Shown here: piece by piece, positions 23,570 through 32,329 of the stretch | Layout of the letters: each line of letters opens with the position of its first letter | Position numbering within the stretch: the first letter of the stretch is position 1 | Assembly: GCA_945860265.1 (NCBI GenBank) | Contig: CAMAQF010000047.1 | Location: 1 to 32,370, forward strand | Direction: 5' to 3' | Source of the DNA: Emticicia agri | Lineage (GTDB): Bacteria; Bacteroidota; Bacteroidia; Cytophagales; Spirosomataceae | DNA: 32,370 bases | Notes under the pieces: model-generated | Seen by the model: only the letters and a program-made list of their open reading frames with translations | What the model was told of the DNA's origin: nothing | Databases searched by the model: none | Made by a program: the position numbers and the translations under genes

Positions 23570-25585
23570 TTATTGGGTATATTCAAACACTTCTTGCTCA
23601 AACCATCGACCATCTTCTTTAATTAACTCAATCAAATCATCAACCGCATTATCGGAATGAACTGATTTTTTCATCACGGTTTGTCCACGATAGAGAGCAA
23701 TTTTATCTTTTCCAATACCTACATATCCATAATCTGCATCTGCCATTTCGCCTGGACCATTTACGATACATCCCATGATTCCAATTTTTACACCTTTCAA
23801 ATGATCAGTGCGTTTTCTAATCATAGCTGTAGTTTCCTGCAAATCAAATAATGTTCTACCGCACGATGGACAACTGATGTATTCGGTTTTACTCATTCGA
23901 GTGCGAGCCGCCTGCAAAATTCCAAATGATGTACAGTTTACAGTTTTCAGTCGCTCCAATTTTTTTGTCTTATCATCTAAATTGGGTAAACCTACCATAA
24001 TACCATCTCCAAAACCTTCAATCAAAACTCCACCGAAGTCTGTTGCAGCAAATAGTTGAAAATCGCTTTCAGAAATCGCATCATAATCTTTACTTAAAAC
24101 TACAGGATTTTTAACTGAAAACTTCAAAATCTGAAAATAAAAGCTTCGAAGCTCAATCATTGCTGTGGAATCCTTGGCTTTTGCAAGAATCACAGTGTTT
24201 TTATACTCTTTGATATGCTCAACAAATGCTGGCGTGAGCTCGTCAAGACTTAGTTCTACAAAATTGATTGTTTGATGTAATTGTTTCGCTGGATTGAAAA
24301 ACTCTTTAATTGTAAATAATGGAAATTTATTTTGCAAATCTGATTGTGACTGCCAAATTTCATAATCAAGAATCTCTTTCAAGCCATTTGGCAACATAAA
24401 TGACACTGATTTTTTTCCAGAATAAATATAGTCAGCACCTAAATCGTTCATTCTCCACTTGTCGGGTAATGGCAAATAAAAATGACCAATTGGTTTCAAA
24501 TCATCATGCGACTCAATATCAATTTTAGAGAAATCAGCAATAACTCTTGGGACATTCAATGCTCCAAAATTGCCAACTTCAAAAGTTTCTCTACGACTGT
24601 ATGCGTAAGGATTAATTGGTGAAACTGTTGAGACTTCTGAATTATGAGAGCTGAATGCTGAAATATTTTTTTTTTCCTTTTCTCTTAAATCGGCACTTTT
24701 AGTGATTAATGAGCGAGCAACTGGTGCTTCAAATTCGGGGTCTTCGGTCAAACTTACACGAACGGTATCTCCTAATCCATCTTCCAAAAGTGTTCCGATT
24801 CCCATCGAAGATTTTATTCTGCCATCCTCACCTTCACCAGCTTCGGTAACACCCAAATGTAATGGATATGGTTTTAGTTTTTCTTCTTCCAATCTCTGCA
24901 CTAAAAGTCGATATGCTTGAACCATGACTTGAGGGTTCGATGATTTCATCGAAATGACTATATTGAAATAGTTTTCGTGTTCACAAATACGTAAAAACTC
25001 TAAAGCAGATTCTACCATTCCGAGTGGCGTATCACCATATCGACTCAAAATACGATCTGAAAGAGAACCGTGATTCGTACCGATACGCATGGCAGTTCCG
25101 TATTCTTTACAAATTTTTATAAGTGGCAAAAAACGTTCTCTTATACGTTCAAGCTCAACTTGGTAACTATCTTCAGTATAATCAATTACTTCAAAACGTT
25201 TTTTATCAGCATAATTACCAGGGTTTATTCTTACTTTTTCTACAATTCGAGCAGCTAATTCGGCCGCATTTGGCGTAAAGTGAATATCAGCGACCAAAGG
25301 CGTATTATAACCTCTTTTACGAAGCTCGTTTTTTATATTTTCGAGATTCTGTGCTTCTTTTACGCTCGGTGCAGTAATTCGAACTAACTCACAACCGCTT
25401 TCAATCATACGTATTGTTTGCTCAACTGAACCTATGGTGTCCATTGTGTCAATAGTTGTCATTGATTGCACACGAATAGGATAATCAGAACCTAAATATA
25501 AATCACCAATTTTTACTTGGTTTGTGATTCTACGAGAATATTCACTTAGAGAATTACAGTATTTTTTTTGAGATGCTGCTAACAT
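23570..25585 (-). CDS. ispG: 4-hydroxy-3-methylbut-2-enyl-diphosphate synthase IspG, long form
   Basis: Penultimate enzyme of the MEP isoprenoid pathway, converting MEcPP to HMBPP with a 4Fe-4S cluster. At 671 residues it is the long form seen in plants, Chlamydiae and Bacteroidota. An extra domain of about 270 residues separates the TIM-barrel (residues about 20-290, with VQSMTTIDTMDT and ADIHFTPNAAELAARIVEKV) from the C-terminal cluster domain. The cluster ligands are C572 and C575 (SCPSCGRT), C606 (MGCIVNGPGE) and E613. No frame damage is seen. The start at ATG 25585 gives a slightly long, polar N-terminus before RRITNQVKIGD. Four smaller genes follow on the same strand at short distance. 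Confidence 0.95.
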   Translation of the reverse strand: MLAASQKKYCNSLSEYSRRITNQVKIGDLYLGSDYPIRVQSMTTIDTMDTIGSVEQTIRMIESGCELVRITAPSVKEAQNLENIKNELRKRGYNTPLVADIHFTPNAAELAARIVEKVRINPGNYADKKRFEVIDYTEDSYQVELERIRERFLPLIKICKEYGTAMRIGTNHGSLSDRILSRYGDTPLGMVESALEFLRICEHENYFNIVISMKSSNPQVMVQAYRLLVQRLEEEKLKPYPLHLGVTEAGEGEDGRIKSSMGIGTLLEDGLGDTVRVSLTEDPEFEAPVARSLITKSADLREKEKKNISAFSSHNSEVSTVSPINPYAYSRRETFEVGNFGALNVPRVIADFSKIDIESHDDLKPIGHFYLPLPDKWRMNDLGADYIYSGKKSVSFMLPNGLKEILDYEIWQSQSDLQNKFPLFTIKEFFNPAKQLHQTINFVELSLDELTPAFVEHIKEYKNTVILAKAKDSTAMIELRSFYFQILKFSVKNPVVLSKDYDAISESDFQLFAATDFGGVLIEGFGDGIMVGLPNLDDKTKKLERLKTVNCTSFGILQAARTRMSKTEYISCPSCGRTLFDLQETTAMIRKRTDHLKGVKIGIMGCIVNGPGEMADADYGYVGIGKDKIALYRGQTVMKKSVHSDNAVDDLIELIKEDGRWFEQEVFEYTQ

Positions 25586-25753
25586 AAGTAATTAATGACG
25601 AATTGTTCGATTCAGGAATAAGTATTAGATAGATGGTCTTCTGTTCAATATGAGCATTCGAATTATTGAATAATTGTTTGCTCAGACTTAAACATTAAAT
25701 GCAATTCTCAAAAAGACTATTATTGACTAAAAGATTTTTGCTTATTTTATTTA

Positions 25754-25761
25754 CAAATTTA
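25754..25761 (-). promoter_or_regulatory. Candidate -7 box upstream of ispG
   Basis: On the minus strand TAAATTTG is an exact TANNTTTG match, but it lies 168 bases before the start and has no -33 partner. The 289-bp divergent ispG/queE region shows no other recognised element. Confidence 0.25.
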
Positions 25762-25874
25762 GCTGTGAATATAACTATTATAATGATAGAAAGGTTGAAA
25801 ATTTATCAACTATTCTTTTTGTAGTCGGTTTTTGGTTATTTTTTGGTAATTTTACAAACTTTTTTGATAATTGA

Positions 25875-26486
25875 ATGATTTCTATTGATAATAAATTACC
25901 CGTCATGGAGGCGTTTTATACCCTACAAGGCGAAGGTTTTCATGCGGGAAGAGCTGCTTATTTTATACGCTTGGGCGGCTGTGATGTTGGCTGTGTTTGG
26001 TGCGATGTAAAAGAATCGTGGGATGCTTCAATTCATCCACAATCAACAATTAAACAAATTGTAAAAGAAGCTAGCCAACATAAAGGAAGATTAGCTGTTA
26101 TCACAGGCGGTGAACCGTTAATGTATAATTTAGATGAATTAACTATTGCTTTGAAAGAGGCTGGATTTCAGACAAATATCGAAACTTCGGCTGCTCATCC
26201 AATGTCGGGTCAATGGGACTGGGTTTGTTTTTCTCCTAAAAAATTTAAAGAAGCACACCCGAGTATTTTTGATCAAGCGAATGAACTTAAAGTAATAATA
26301 CATAATAATTCAGACTTTAAGTTTGCAGAAAAATATGCTAAACTAGTAAACAAAAATTGTCAACTTTTGCTTCAACCGGAATGGAGTAAGAGAGAAATCA
26401 TGCAACCTTTAATTGTAGAATATATTAAAGAAAATCCAGATTGGAGAATTAGTTTGCAGACACACAAATATTTAGAGATACCATGA
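25875..26486 (+). CDS. queE: 7-carboxy-7-deazaguanine synthase QueE
   Basis: Radical-SAM enzyme of the queuosine/7-deazaguanine pathway, converting 6-carboxytetrahydropterin to CDG. The 203-residue length fits. The substrate-binding N-terminus MEAFYTLQGEGFHAGRAAYF is typical, the cluster motif is CDVGCVWC (C36, C40, C43; CxxxCxxC), and TGGEP (77-81) is the SAM-binding GGE motif. The ending SLQTHKYLEIP is also family-typical. It stands alone: queC and queD are not in the window. It is divergent from ispG and convergent with the reductase gene (91-bp gap, no clear terminator). Confidence 0.93.
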   Translation: MISIDNKLPVMEAFYTLQGEGFHAGRAAYFIRLGGCDVGCVWCDVKESWDASIHPQSTIKQIVKEASQHKGRLAVITGGEPLMYNLDELTIALKEAGFQTNIETSAAHPMSGQWDWVCFSPKKFKEAHPSIFDQANELKVIIHNNSDFKFAEKYAKLVNKNCQLLLQPEWSKREIMQPLIVEYIKENPDWRISLQTHKYLEIP

Positions 26487-26577
26487 TTTTTGGGATGAGG
26501 CATATAATAATGAAGTGTTACGAATCAAAACCTACAAGTAAGAACGTATTAATTATACCTTCAAAACTCGCCATTGT

Positions 26578-27696
26578 TTAAAGCATAATTTTACCGTGCG
26601 TTGCTCTAATGATAGGTTTTAATAGAAATGGGATTTTATTTAAAGCTGAAATAGCTAAATTTGAATTAAATTCATCCCCAAAGAGTTTTTGAAGTTGTCG
26701 GCCTCGCCAAAGACGATTTTTAAAATTTCGATTCCACTCTTCAGTATAATTTCTTTCTAATTCATCTCTTCTTATCTTTTTTTGCAAGAAATCACTGATT
26801 AAATTAGAAGCAATGACTGCTGCTCGAATAGCAATTGACATTCCATTTCCTGCTAAAGGCGTTATAAGTCCTGCTGTATCACCTATCATCAAAATATTTT
26901 TATGAACAGCTGATTTTGGTGTAAAAACAATTTCATTGATTACCAGCGGGTGTTCAAAAAGAAATTCAGCATTTTGGAAAATATCAAGCAAAAATGGATT
27001 TTGGCACATAAACTCTTTTTCCATTTCACTTATTCCTCCACTTTGTTTAACATTTTTTCTATCCGCAAGATAACATAAACAATATTTATCGTCCTCAATA
27101 GCCGAAATTCCACAATAGCCCCCTTTGAAATTATGTAAGGCAATCAAATCCTTCGGGAAATTATATTTTATATGGTATTTCACTCCTACAAAGGCTTGTG
27201 TTTGTGCAGGAAATTTACGAACAAGAGATTTATCAAGTTTAGCTCTTTTTCCATAGGAGCCAATTACAACCTTAGCCTCAAAAGTTTGATTTGTATTTGT
27301 CTCTACAAAAAATGTTTCGTTGATTTTTTGTATGTCATCAACATTTGTATTGAGCAAAAAAGTTACTCCCAAGCTTTTAGCTATTTTAAATAATTCATTG
27401 TCAAGCGTGTATCTACTTATGCCAAAACCACCCATTTGTAAAAACGTTTCGAGACTTTTCCCTTTAATAGAAGTTAGCTGAAACCGATTTATGCTCGTTG
27501 CACCCAAATAGTCCAAGTCTAAACCGATTCCTTTCAGAAAGGGTTTTACTTCATTTGAAACATATTCGCCACAAACTTTATTGAATGGATAATTGTATTT
27601 CTCAATTAAAAGTACTTTGTAGTGATTTTTTGCAAGTTGAATTGAAGCAATTAAACCACCAAGACCACCACCAATAATTATAACATCATGACCCAT
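26578..27696 (-). CDS. FAD-dependent reductase, geranylgeranyl-reductase type
   Basis: A 372-residue flavoprotein. The Rossmann loop is GGGLGG (9-14). The P-x-x-K-V-C-G segment (FNKVCGEYVS, C42) and GDTAGLITPLAGNG (272-285) are the marks of the geranylgeranyl reductase/halogenase-like group of FAD enzymes. Members reduce isoprenoid double bonds or hydroxylate/oxidise lipid-like substrates. A real halogenase would need the WxWxIP motif, which I do not see. It starts 3 bases after the haloperoxidase-like gene stop, so the two are co-transcribed. Substrate is unknown. Isoprenoid side chains or polyketide-type lipids are possible. Confidence 0.82.
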   Translation of the reverse strand: MGHDVIIIGGGLGGLIASIQLAKNHYKVLLIEKYNYPFNKVCGEYVSNEVKPFLKGIGLDLDYLGATSINRFQLTSIKGKSLETFLQMGGFGISRYTLDNELFKIAKSLGVTFLLNTNVDDIQKINETFFVETNTNQTFEAKVVIGSYGKRAKLDKSLVRKFPAQTQAFVGVKYHIKYNFPKDLIALHNFKGGYCGISAIEDDKYCLCYLADRKNVKQSGGISEMEKEFMCQNPFLLDIFQNAEFLFEHPLVINEIVFTPKSAVHKNILMIGDTAGLITPLAGNGMSIAIRAAVIASNLISDFLQKKIRRDELERNYTEEWNRNFKNRLWRGRQLQKLFGDEFNSNLAISALNKIPFLLKPIIRATHGKIML

Positions 27697-27699
27697 AAT

Positions 27700-29202
27700 T
27701 TATTTTTTATAACGAAGTGTGAGGGCATTTTTGCCTATTATTTTTCCAAGCTCCTCGCCTTCTTCTATTCCATCTCTAAAATGAATTCCTCCATAAACTC
27801 TCGACATACTACATTCTTTCGCAGCCGTCCAAAACGAGGTAAAAGTCTTTGGTGGGCCAACAAAATATTTTGAATAATCCACAAAACTTACATTGTCGCC
27901 GATTTTTGAGGTAAGCACTGTTGCCATTGTAGAAGTTTGGGCAGAATGCCCAGACGGGAATTCGGGAAATGGTGGAGTAAGTAAAGCAGGTTCCCACTGA
28001 TTATCAATGTATTTCTTGATGTAGGCAATCGGACGAATTAAATTATGCAAATATTTCAATCTCCATGTGACAATAAATGCATCATTAATGGCAATCGCTA
28101 AATTGCTGTAAAGTTCAGTTGCACTTGACAAGTCAATGGGTCTTTGCTTCAAAACTTGCGTCAGAATCGAAATAGAATGCCCAGGGGCAGTATAGGTAAA
28201 GGTAGCTGCATCATCCCAAAAATTAGCAATTTGCAATTTCTCACTATTAGGAACCACTTGCTTAGAAATATCGTATACTTCTTTTGCCATTTTATAAAAA
28301 GGTGAATTTTGATAAATAGAAAATTCAACCTTAGGTTTTATATCAATTTCCTCTTGATTTTTAGCAATAAATGTACGATTCTCACCCCATTTTGGGTGAA
28401 GCGGGCCTGTATTTTCCAAATCGGCTACCCGATTAATTTCAAAACATGATTGACAAATCGGTAATTTATAACCCATGTTGTAAGTACGTAAAAAAGATTG
28501 ATGTCCGCCGTCATTCTTTGAATATTCATAAATCCAAAAGGCAATTTTTGCACCATATAGTTTTGATTTTTTCATTGCATCGGGCGAAAGCTGTTTAGTA
28601 AAATGGGCGTTTACAGAGTCGTTAAGTGCATATACCTTTTCCATCCAAATATAAGGTGCTGAGATAAAAAGTTTATCTACTAACTTAAAAACTGCCGAAT
28701 TGAGAGCAACGGCAGAATTAAAAATTCGTCCATCTATATTTAAACTATCCGGTCTGTGAAATTCTTGTAATTGGTCAGACAACGAAATATTACTCAAATT
28801 AGCAGGCAAAATTGCTTCATAAGCTGCTAAATTTATGTATGCAAAGTTTCGTGATGCAACATTTGGGCTATAACCTTGGGTTTGTTCAACTAATTCAAAA
28901 ATCAATTCATGCCATTTTACTAGTAAATCAGAATTTGTAAAATCGTAAACTCTCATTGGTTCAACTTTGTTTGGGGTTGGATTACCATTTTGTGTACCAT
29001 CAATTTTTAAATCCTCCTTTAATTCACCTGCATTTATTGCTTTTTCAGTTTTTATAACTTTTTCGGATGAAACTTTTTGTTTTTCCTTTGTTTCAGGTGA
29101 AACTAACTTAGAAGTAGTTTTTTTTACAGACGTTGTGGGAGACTGTGCTTGGCAAAATGAGATACTTAAAATTATTAAAAATATGCTTAGTTTTTTATAC
29201 AT
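27700..29202 (-). CDS. Exported vanadium-haloperoxidase/PAP2-superfamily protein
   Basis: A 500-residue protein with a signal peptide (MYKKLSIFLIILSISFCQAQ) and a Lys/Thr/Ser-rich low-complexity linker (about 21-80). The following helical domain keeps the anion-binding set of vanadium haloperoxidases: K383 and R390-P391 in KYLHNLIRP, S417-G418-H419 in FPSGHS, and R468 and H474 in SRVYGGIHFRDG. The R-x5-H spacing is as in vanadium haloperoxidases. The same residues bind phosphate in PAP2 phosphatases, so halide oxidation versus phosphatase activity cannot be told from these residues. A CQSC pair (250-253) is present. It heads a two-gene unit with the FAD reductase. Confidence 0.85.
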   Translation of the reverse strand: MYKKLSIFLIILSISFCQAQSPTTSVKKTTSKLVSPETKEKQKVSSEKVIKTEKAINAGELKEDLKIDGTQNGNPTPNKVEPMRVYDFTNSDLLVKWHELIFELVEQTQGYSPNVASRNFAYINLAAYEAILPANLSNISLSDQLQEFHRPDSLNIDGRIFNSAVALNSAVFKLVDKLFISAPYIWMEKVYALNDSVNAHFTKQLSPDAMKKSKLYGAKIAFWIYEYSKNDGGHQSFLRTYNMGYKLPICQSCFEINRVADLENTGPLHPKWGENRTFIAKNQEEIDIKPKVEFSIYQNSPFYKMAKEVYDISKQVVPNSEKLQIANFWDDAATFTYTAPGHSISILTQVLKQRPIDLSSATELYSNLAIAINDAFIVTWRLKYLHNLIRPIAYIKKYIDNQWEPALLTPPFPEFPSGHSAQTSTMATVLTSKIGDNVSFVDYSKYFVGPPKTFTSFWTAAKECSMSRVYGGIHFRDGIEEGEELGKIIGKNALTLRYKK

Positions 29203-29274
29203 CTTTAATTCCGTAATTTAGTTTAGCTAAAGTTTTAAATTTAAAAATCATCAATTTAAGACAATTATTATCTA

Positions 29275-29282
29275 CAAATTTA
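29275..29282 (-). promoter_or_regulatory. Candidate -7 box for the haloperoxidase-like gene
   Basis: Minus-strand TAAATTTG matches TANNTTTG exactly, 72 bases before the ATG at 29202, in the 145-bp divergent region shared with polA. No -33 box is seen at normal spacing. Confidence 0.3.
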
Positions 29283-29347
29283 ATTTATTTTTTCACTTAA
29301 AAAAAATCAACGTAATTTAGTGGCACAAAAACATTATCGTTAATAAA

Positions 29348-32236
29348 ATGCCAGAAAAAAAACTTTTCCTGTTGGATGCAATGGCTCTTATTTATAGAGC
29401 TCATTTTGCCTTTATCAAAGCCCCTCGAATTACCTCAACTGGCCTAAATACAAGTTGTGTATTTGGTTTTGCTAATGCTATTTTGGAAGTAATCCAAAAA
29501 GAAAAACCAACGCATATTGGTGTAGCATTCGACTTACCAGGTGGAACATTTAGAAATGAATGGTTTCCAGATTACAAAGCCAATCGACAAGAACAACCTG
29601 AAGATATTTCGATTGCAATACCTTATGTTAAAAAATTGGTTGAGGCAATGGACATTCCATTATTGATGCTTGCTGGTTACGAAGCTGATGATGTTATTGG
29701 AACAATTGCTAAGAAAGCAGCCCAACACGATTTTGTGGTTTTTATGATGACACCCGATAAAGATTACGGGCAGTTGGTCGAAGAGCATATATATATGTAT
29801 AAACCTGCAATTTTTGGCAAAGAAGCAGAAAAGCTTGGGGTGAAGGAAATTTGTGAAAAATGGGGAATTGAGAAACCCGAACAAGTAATTGATTTACTTG
29901 GTCTGATGGGCGATTCTGTTGATAATATCCCAGGTGTGCCTGGAGTTGGCGAAAAAACAGCTGCCAAATTAATAGCCTCGTATGGCTCCGTTGAGGGTCT
30001 TTACGAAAATGTCGACAAGTTGACTGGAAAATTAGCCGAAGCTATCAAAAACAATAAAGAACAGGCATTTTTATCAAAAAAATTGGCTCGAATTGAATTG
30101 GATGTTCCAATTTATTTTGATGAAGAATTCTTGAAAATTAGTTCTACAAAGCCAGAACTCATGTCTCCTTTATTGGATGAATTGGAATTCCGAACACTTC
30201 GTAAAAAATTATTACCAAACGAATCGCAAGAATCAAATACAAAAACATCAACAACAAATGTTTCCTCAAATACAACTCCAATCGTTAATTCCTTAAAAGC
30301 AAAATCAGGCACACAGATTTCGATGTTTGAAGCGATGTCGGCACCATCACCTCCTGAAACATTAGCTTCATCAAATACCAGTCAAACTCCATTTGAAGAA
30401 GAGGAAGAATTACAATTTAGACAAAGTTCGGTCAAAGATACAATTCTCAATAAAGTCCATGAGTACCATTTAATGGATACTCCTGCCCTACGCAAAAATT
30501 TAATTCAGTATTTGAGTTATCAAGATGAATTTTGTTTTGACTCAGAAACAACTTCGATTGATGCCGTTGAAGCCGAAATAGTTGGACTTTCGTTTGCCTA
30601 TTACGCTGGCGAAGCATTCTACGTACCGATTCCAAGTGACCAAGCTGAGGCTCAATCAATAATGAATGAGTTTAAAGAAGTATTTGAAAATGAGTCGATT
30701 AGGAAAATAGGGCAAAATATAAAATATGACTTAATGGTTTTAAAGAACTATGGTATAGTGCTAAAAGGTCGAATGTTTGATACAATGTTGGCTCATTATA
30801 TAATCGAGCCCGAACAACGCCACGGCATGGATTATTTGGCGAATGTTTACCTCAACTATGACCCTGTTTCTATTGAAACACTTATTGGTAAGCGGAGTGC
30901 CGCCCAAGGAAAATCTCAAGGAAGTATGCGAAATGTGGCCATTGAGAAAATTAAAGAATATGCAGCCGAAGATGCTGATGTTACCTTACAATTAAAGCAA
31001 ATTCTAGAACCAAAACTGGCCGATTCTCAACAACAAAAACTACTCGAAAATGTAGAGATGCCGTTGGTGAATGTTTTGGCAAATATGGAAATGGAAGGTG
31101 TGAGAATAGATATGAATGCCTTGCACGAAATGTCGAGCGTGCTTGAAACTGATGTAAAACAAATCCAATCTGATATTTTCATACTGGCCGGACAAGAATT
31201 TAATGTAGCTTCTCCAAAACAGCTCGGCGAAATTCTTTTCGATAAACTAAAGCTTGATAGCAAAGCCAAAAAAACCAAAACTGGACAATACGCAACGGGT
31301 GAAGATATACTTTCAAAACTCGAAAACGAACACGAAATTGTGCGTAAAATACTGGATTTTAGAGAATTAGTGAAATTGAAAAATACTTATGTTGATGCAC
31401 TTCCATCGTTGGTATCAAAGAAGACTGGACGTATTCATACTTCTTATAATCAGGCGGTGGCAGCAACTGGGCGTTTGAGTTCAACAAATCCAAACTTGCA
31501 AAATATTCCGATTCGAACACCGCGAGGACGAGAGATCAGAAAAGCATTTGTGCCACGCAATGAAGAATATGTCATTCTTTCAGCCGATTATTCACAAATC
31601 GAACTCCGTATCATGGCAGCATTTAGTGGTGATGAAAGTATGCTCGAAGCCTTCAATCAAGGCATTGACATTCACTCAACAACGGCCTCAAAAGTCTTTA
31701 AAGTAGCTCTTGCTGATGTCACCTCAGATATGCGTAGAAAAGCTAAAATGGTCAATTTTGGTATTATATATGGCATTTCTGCCTTTGGTTTGTCACAAAG
31801 ACTAAATATCCCTCGTGGTGAAGCCAAAGAAATAATTGATGCTTATTGGGTAGAATTTCCAAAAATAAGACAATTTATGGACGATACTATAAATAAAGCT
31901 CGTGAAATGAAGTTTGTCGAAACTATTTTGGGTCGTCGCAGATATTTGCGGGATATTAATTCACAAAATATGACCGACCGAGGTTTTGCCGAACGAAATG
32001 CAATCAACGCTCCGATTCAAGGCTCGGCTGCTGATATGATAAAAATTGCAATGATAAATATTCATAATTTCATGGAGCAAGAAAATCTCAAATCACGCAT
32101 GATTTTACAAGTGCATGACGAACTTGTATTTGATGCACACCGCTCAGAAGTTGATTTTTTGAAAACAAAAGTTGATGAATTGATGTGTTCAGCCATTCCA
32201 ATGTCTGTAAAAATGGAAACAGGAATAGGTTTTTGA
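29348..32236 (+). CDS. polA: DNA polymerase I, ends at an in-frame TGA before the usual C-terminus
   Basis: Repair and Okazaki-fragment polymerase, 962 residues to the first stop. The 5'-nuclease domain (about 1-290) has LLDAMALIYRAHFAF, DYKANRQ and GDSVDNIPGVPGVGEKTA. A Ser/Thr-rich linker (about 295-350) follows. The 3'-5' exonuclease domain keeps FDSETTS, GQNIKYDL and YAAEDADVT, so proofreading looks intact. The polymerase domain has motif A SADYSQIELRIMA, motif B RRKAKMVNFGIIYG and motif C LQVHDELVFD. After METGIGF comes TGA (32234-32236), and the same frame continues ENWLEAH then TGA (32258-32260). These are the residues with which the family normally ends (G-x-G-E/x-N-W-L-E-A-H). The protein is thus short by seven residues unless the TGA is read through or is an error. 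Confidence 0.95.
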   Translation: MPEKKLFLLDAMALIYRAHFAFIKAPRITSTGLNTSCVFGFANAILEVIQKEKPTHIGVAFDLPGGTFRNEWFPDYKANRQEQPEDISIAIPYVKKLVEAMDIPLLMLAGYEADDVIGTIAKKAAQHDFVVFMMTPDKDYGQLVEEHIYMYKPAIFGKEAEKLGVKEICEKWGIEKPEQVIDLLGLMGDSVDNIPGVPGVGEKTAAKLIASYGSVEGLYENVDKLTGKLAEAIKNNKEQAFLSKKLARIELDVPIYFDEEFLKISSTKPELMSPLLDELEFRTLRKKLLPNESQESNTKTSTTNVSSNTTPIVNSLKAKSGTQISMFEAMSAPSPPETLASSNTSQTPFEEEEELQFRQSSVKDTILNKVHEYHLMDTPALRKNLIQYLSYQDEFCFDSETTSIDAVEAEIVGLSFAYYAGEAFYVPIPSDQAEAQSIMNEFKEVFENESIRKIGQNIKYDLMVLKNYGIVLKGRMFDTMLAHYIIEPEQRHGMDYLANVYLNYDPVSIETLIGKRSAAQGKSQGSMRNVAIEKIKEYAAEDADVTLQLKQILEPKLADSQQQKLLENVEMPLVNVLANMEMEGVRIDMNALHEMSSVLETDVKQIQSDIFILAGQEFNVASPKQLGEILFDKLKLDSKAKKTKTGQYATGEDILSKLENEHEIVRKILDFRELVKLKNTYVDALPSLVSKKTGRIHTSYNQAVAATGRLSSTNPNLQNIPIRTPRGREIRKAFVPRNEEYVILSADYSQIELRIMAAFSGDESMLEAFNQGIDIHSTTASKVFKVALADVTSDMRRKAKMVNFGIIYGISAFGLSQRLNIPRGEAKEIIDAYWVEFPKIRQFMDDTINKAREMKFVETILGRRRYLRDINSQNMTDRGFAERNAINAPIQGSAADMIKIAMINIHNFMEQENLKSRMILQVHDELVFDAHRSEVDFLKTKVDELMCSAIPMSVKMETGIGF

Positions 32237-32263
32237 GAAAATTGGTTGGAAGCACATTGATAA

Positions 32264-32310
32264 ATATCGGAAATTTGTCTTGCTTTTATGGACAAATTTC
32301 CGATATATTT
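32264..32310 (+). terminator. Terminator-like stem-loop after polA
   Basis: A perfect 16-bp inverted repeat, ATATCGGAAATTTGTC (32264-32279) with GACAAATTTCCGATAT (32291-32306), has an 11-base loop. It starts 3 bases after the second TGA (32260). The T-run after it is short (TTTG), so termination may be partial. Confidence 0.65.
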
Positions 32311-32311
32311 G
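32279..32311 (+). promoter_or_regulatory. Candidate promoter of the next gene, overlapping the stem-loop
   Basis: CTTG at 32279-32282 (near TTTG), then 21 bases, then TATATTTG at 32304-32311, an exact TANNTTTG. The box ends 18 bases before the ATG at 32330 and overlaps the right arm of the polA stem-loop. Confidence 0.45.
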
Positions 32312-32329
32312 TATATAAATAAAAGACTT

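Noticed and set aside
25699..25824. A 41-codon plus-strand ORF with a basic start and hydrophobic middle, between ispG and queE
   Set aside because: Its Phe/Leu/Ile/Asn-rich make-up is what AT-rich non-coding DNA gives by chance. No promoter or conserved feature was seen, and it lies in the shared upstream region of two real genes.
25586..25874. Possible preQ1 riboswitch before queE
   Set aside because: I could not find the short GC stem and conserved A-rich tail of preQ1 aptamers in this AT-rich stretch.
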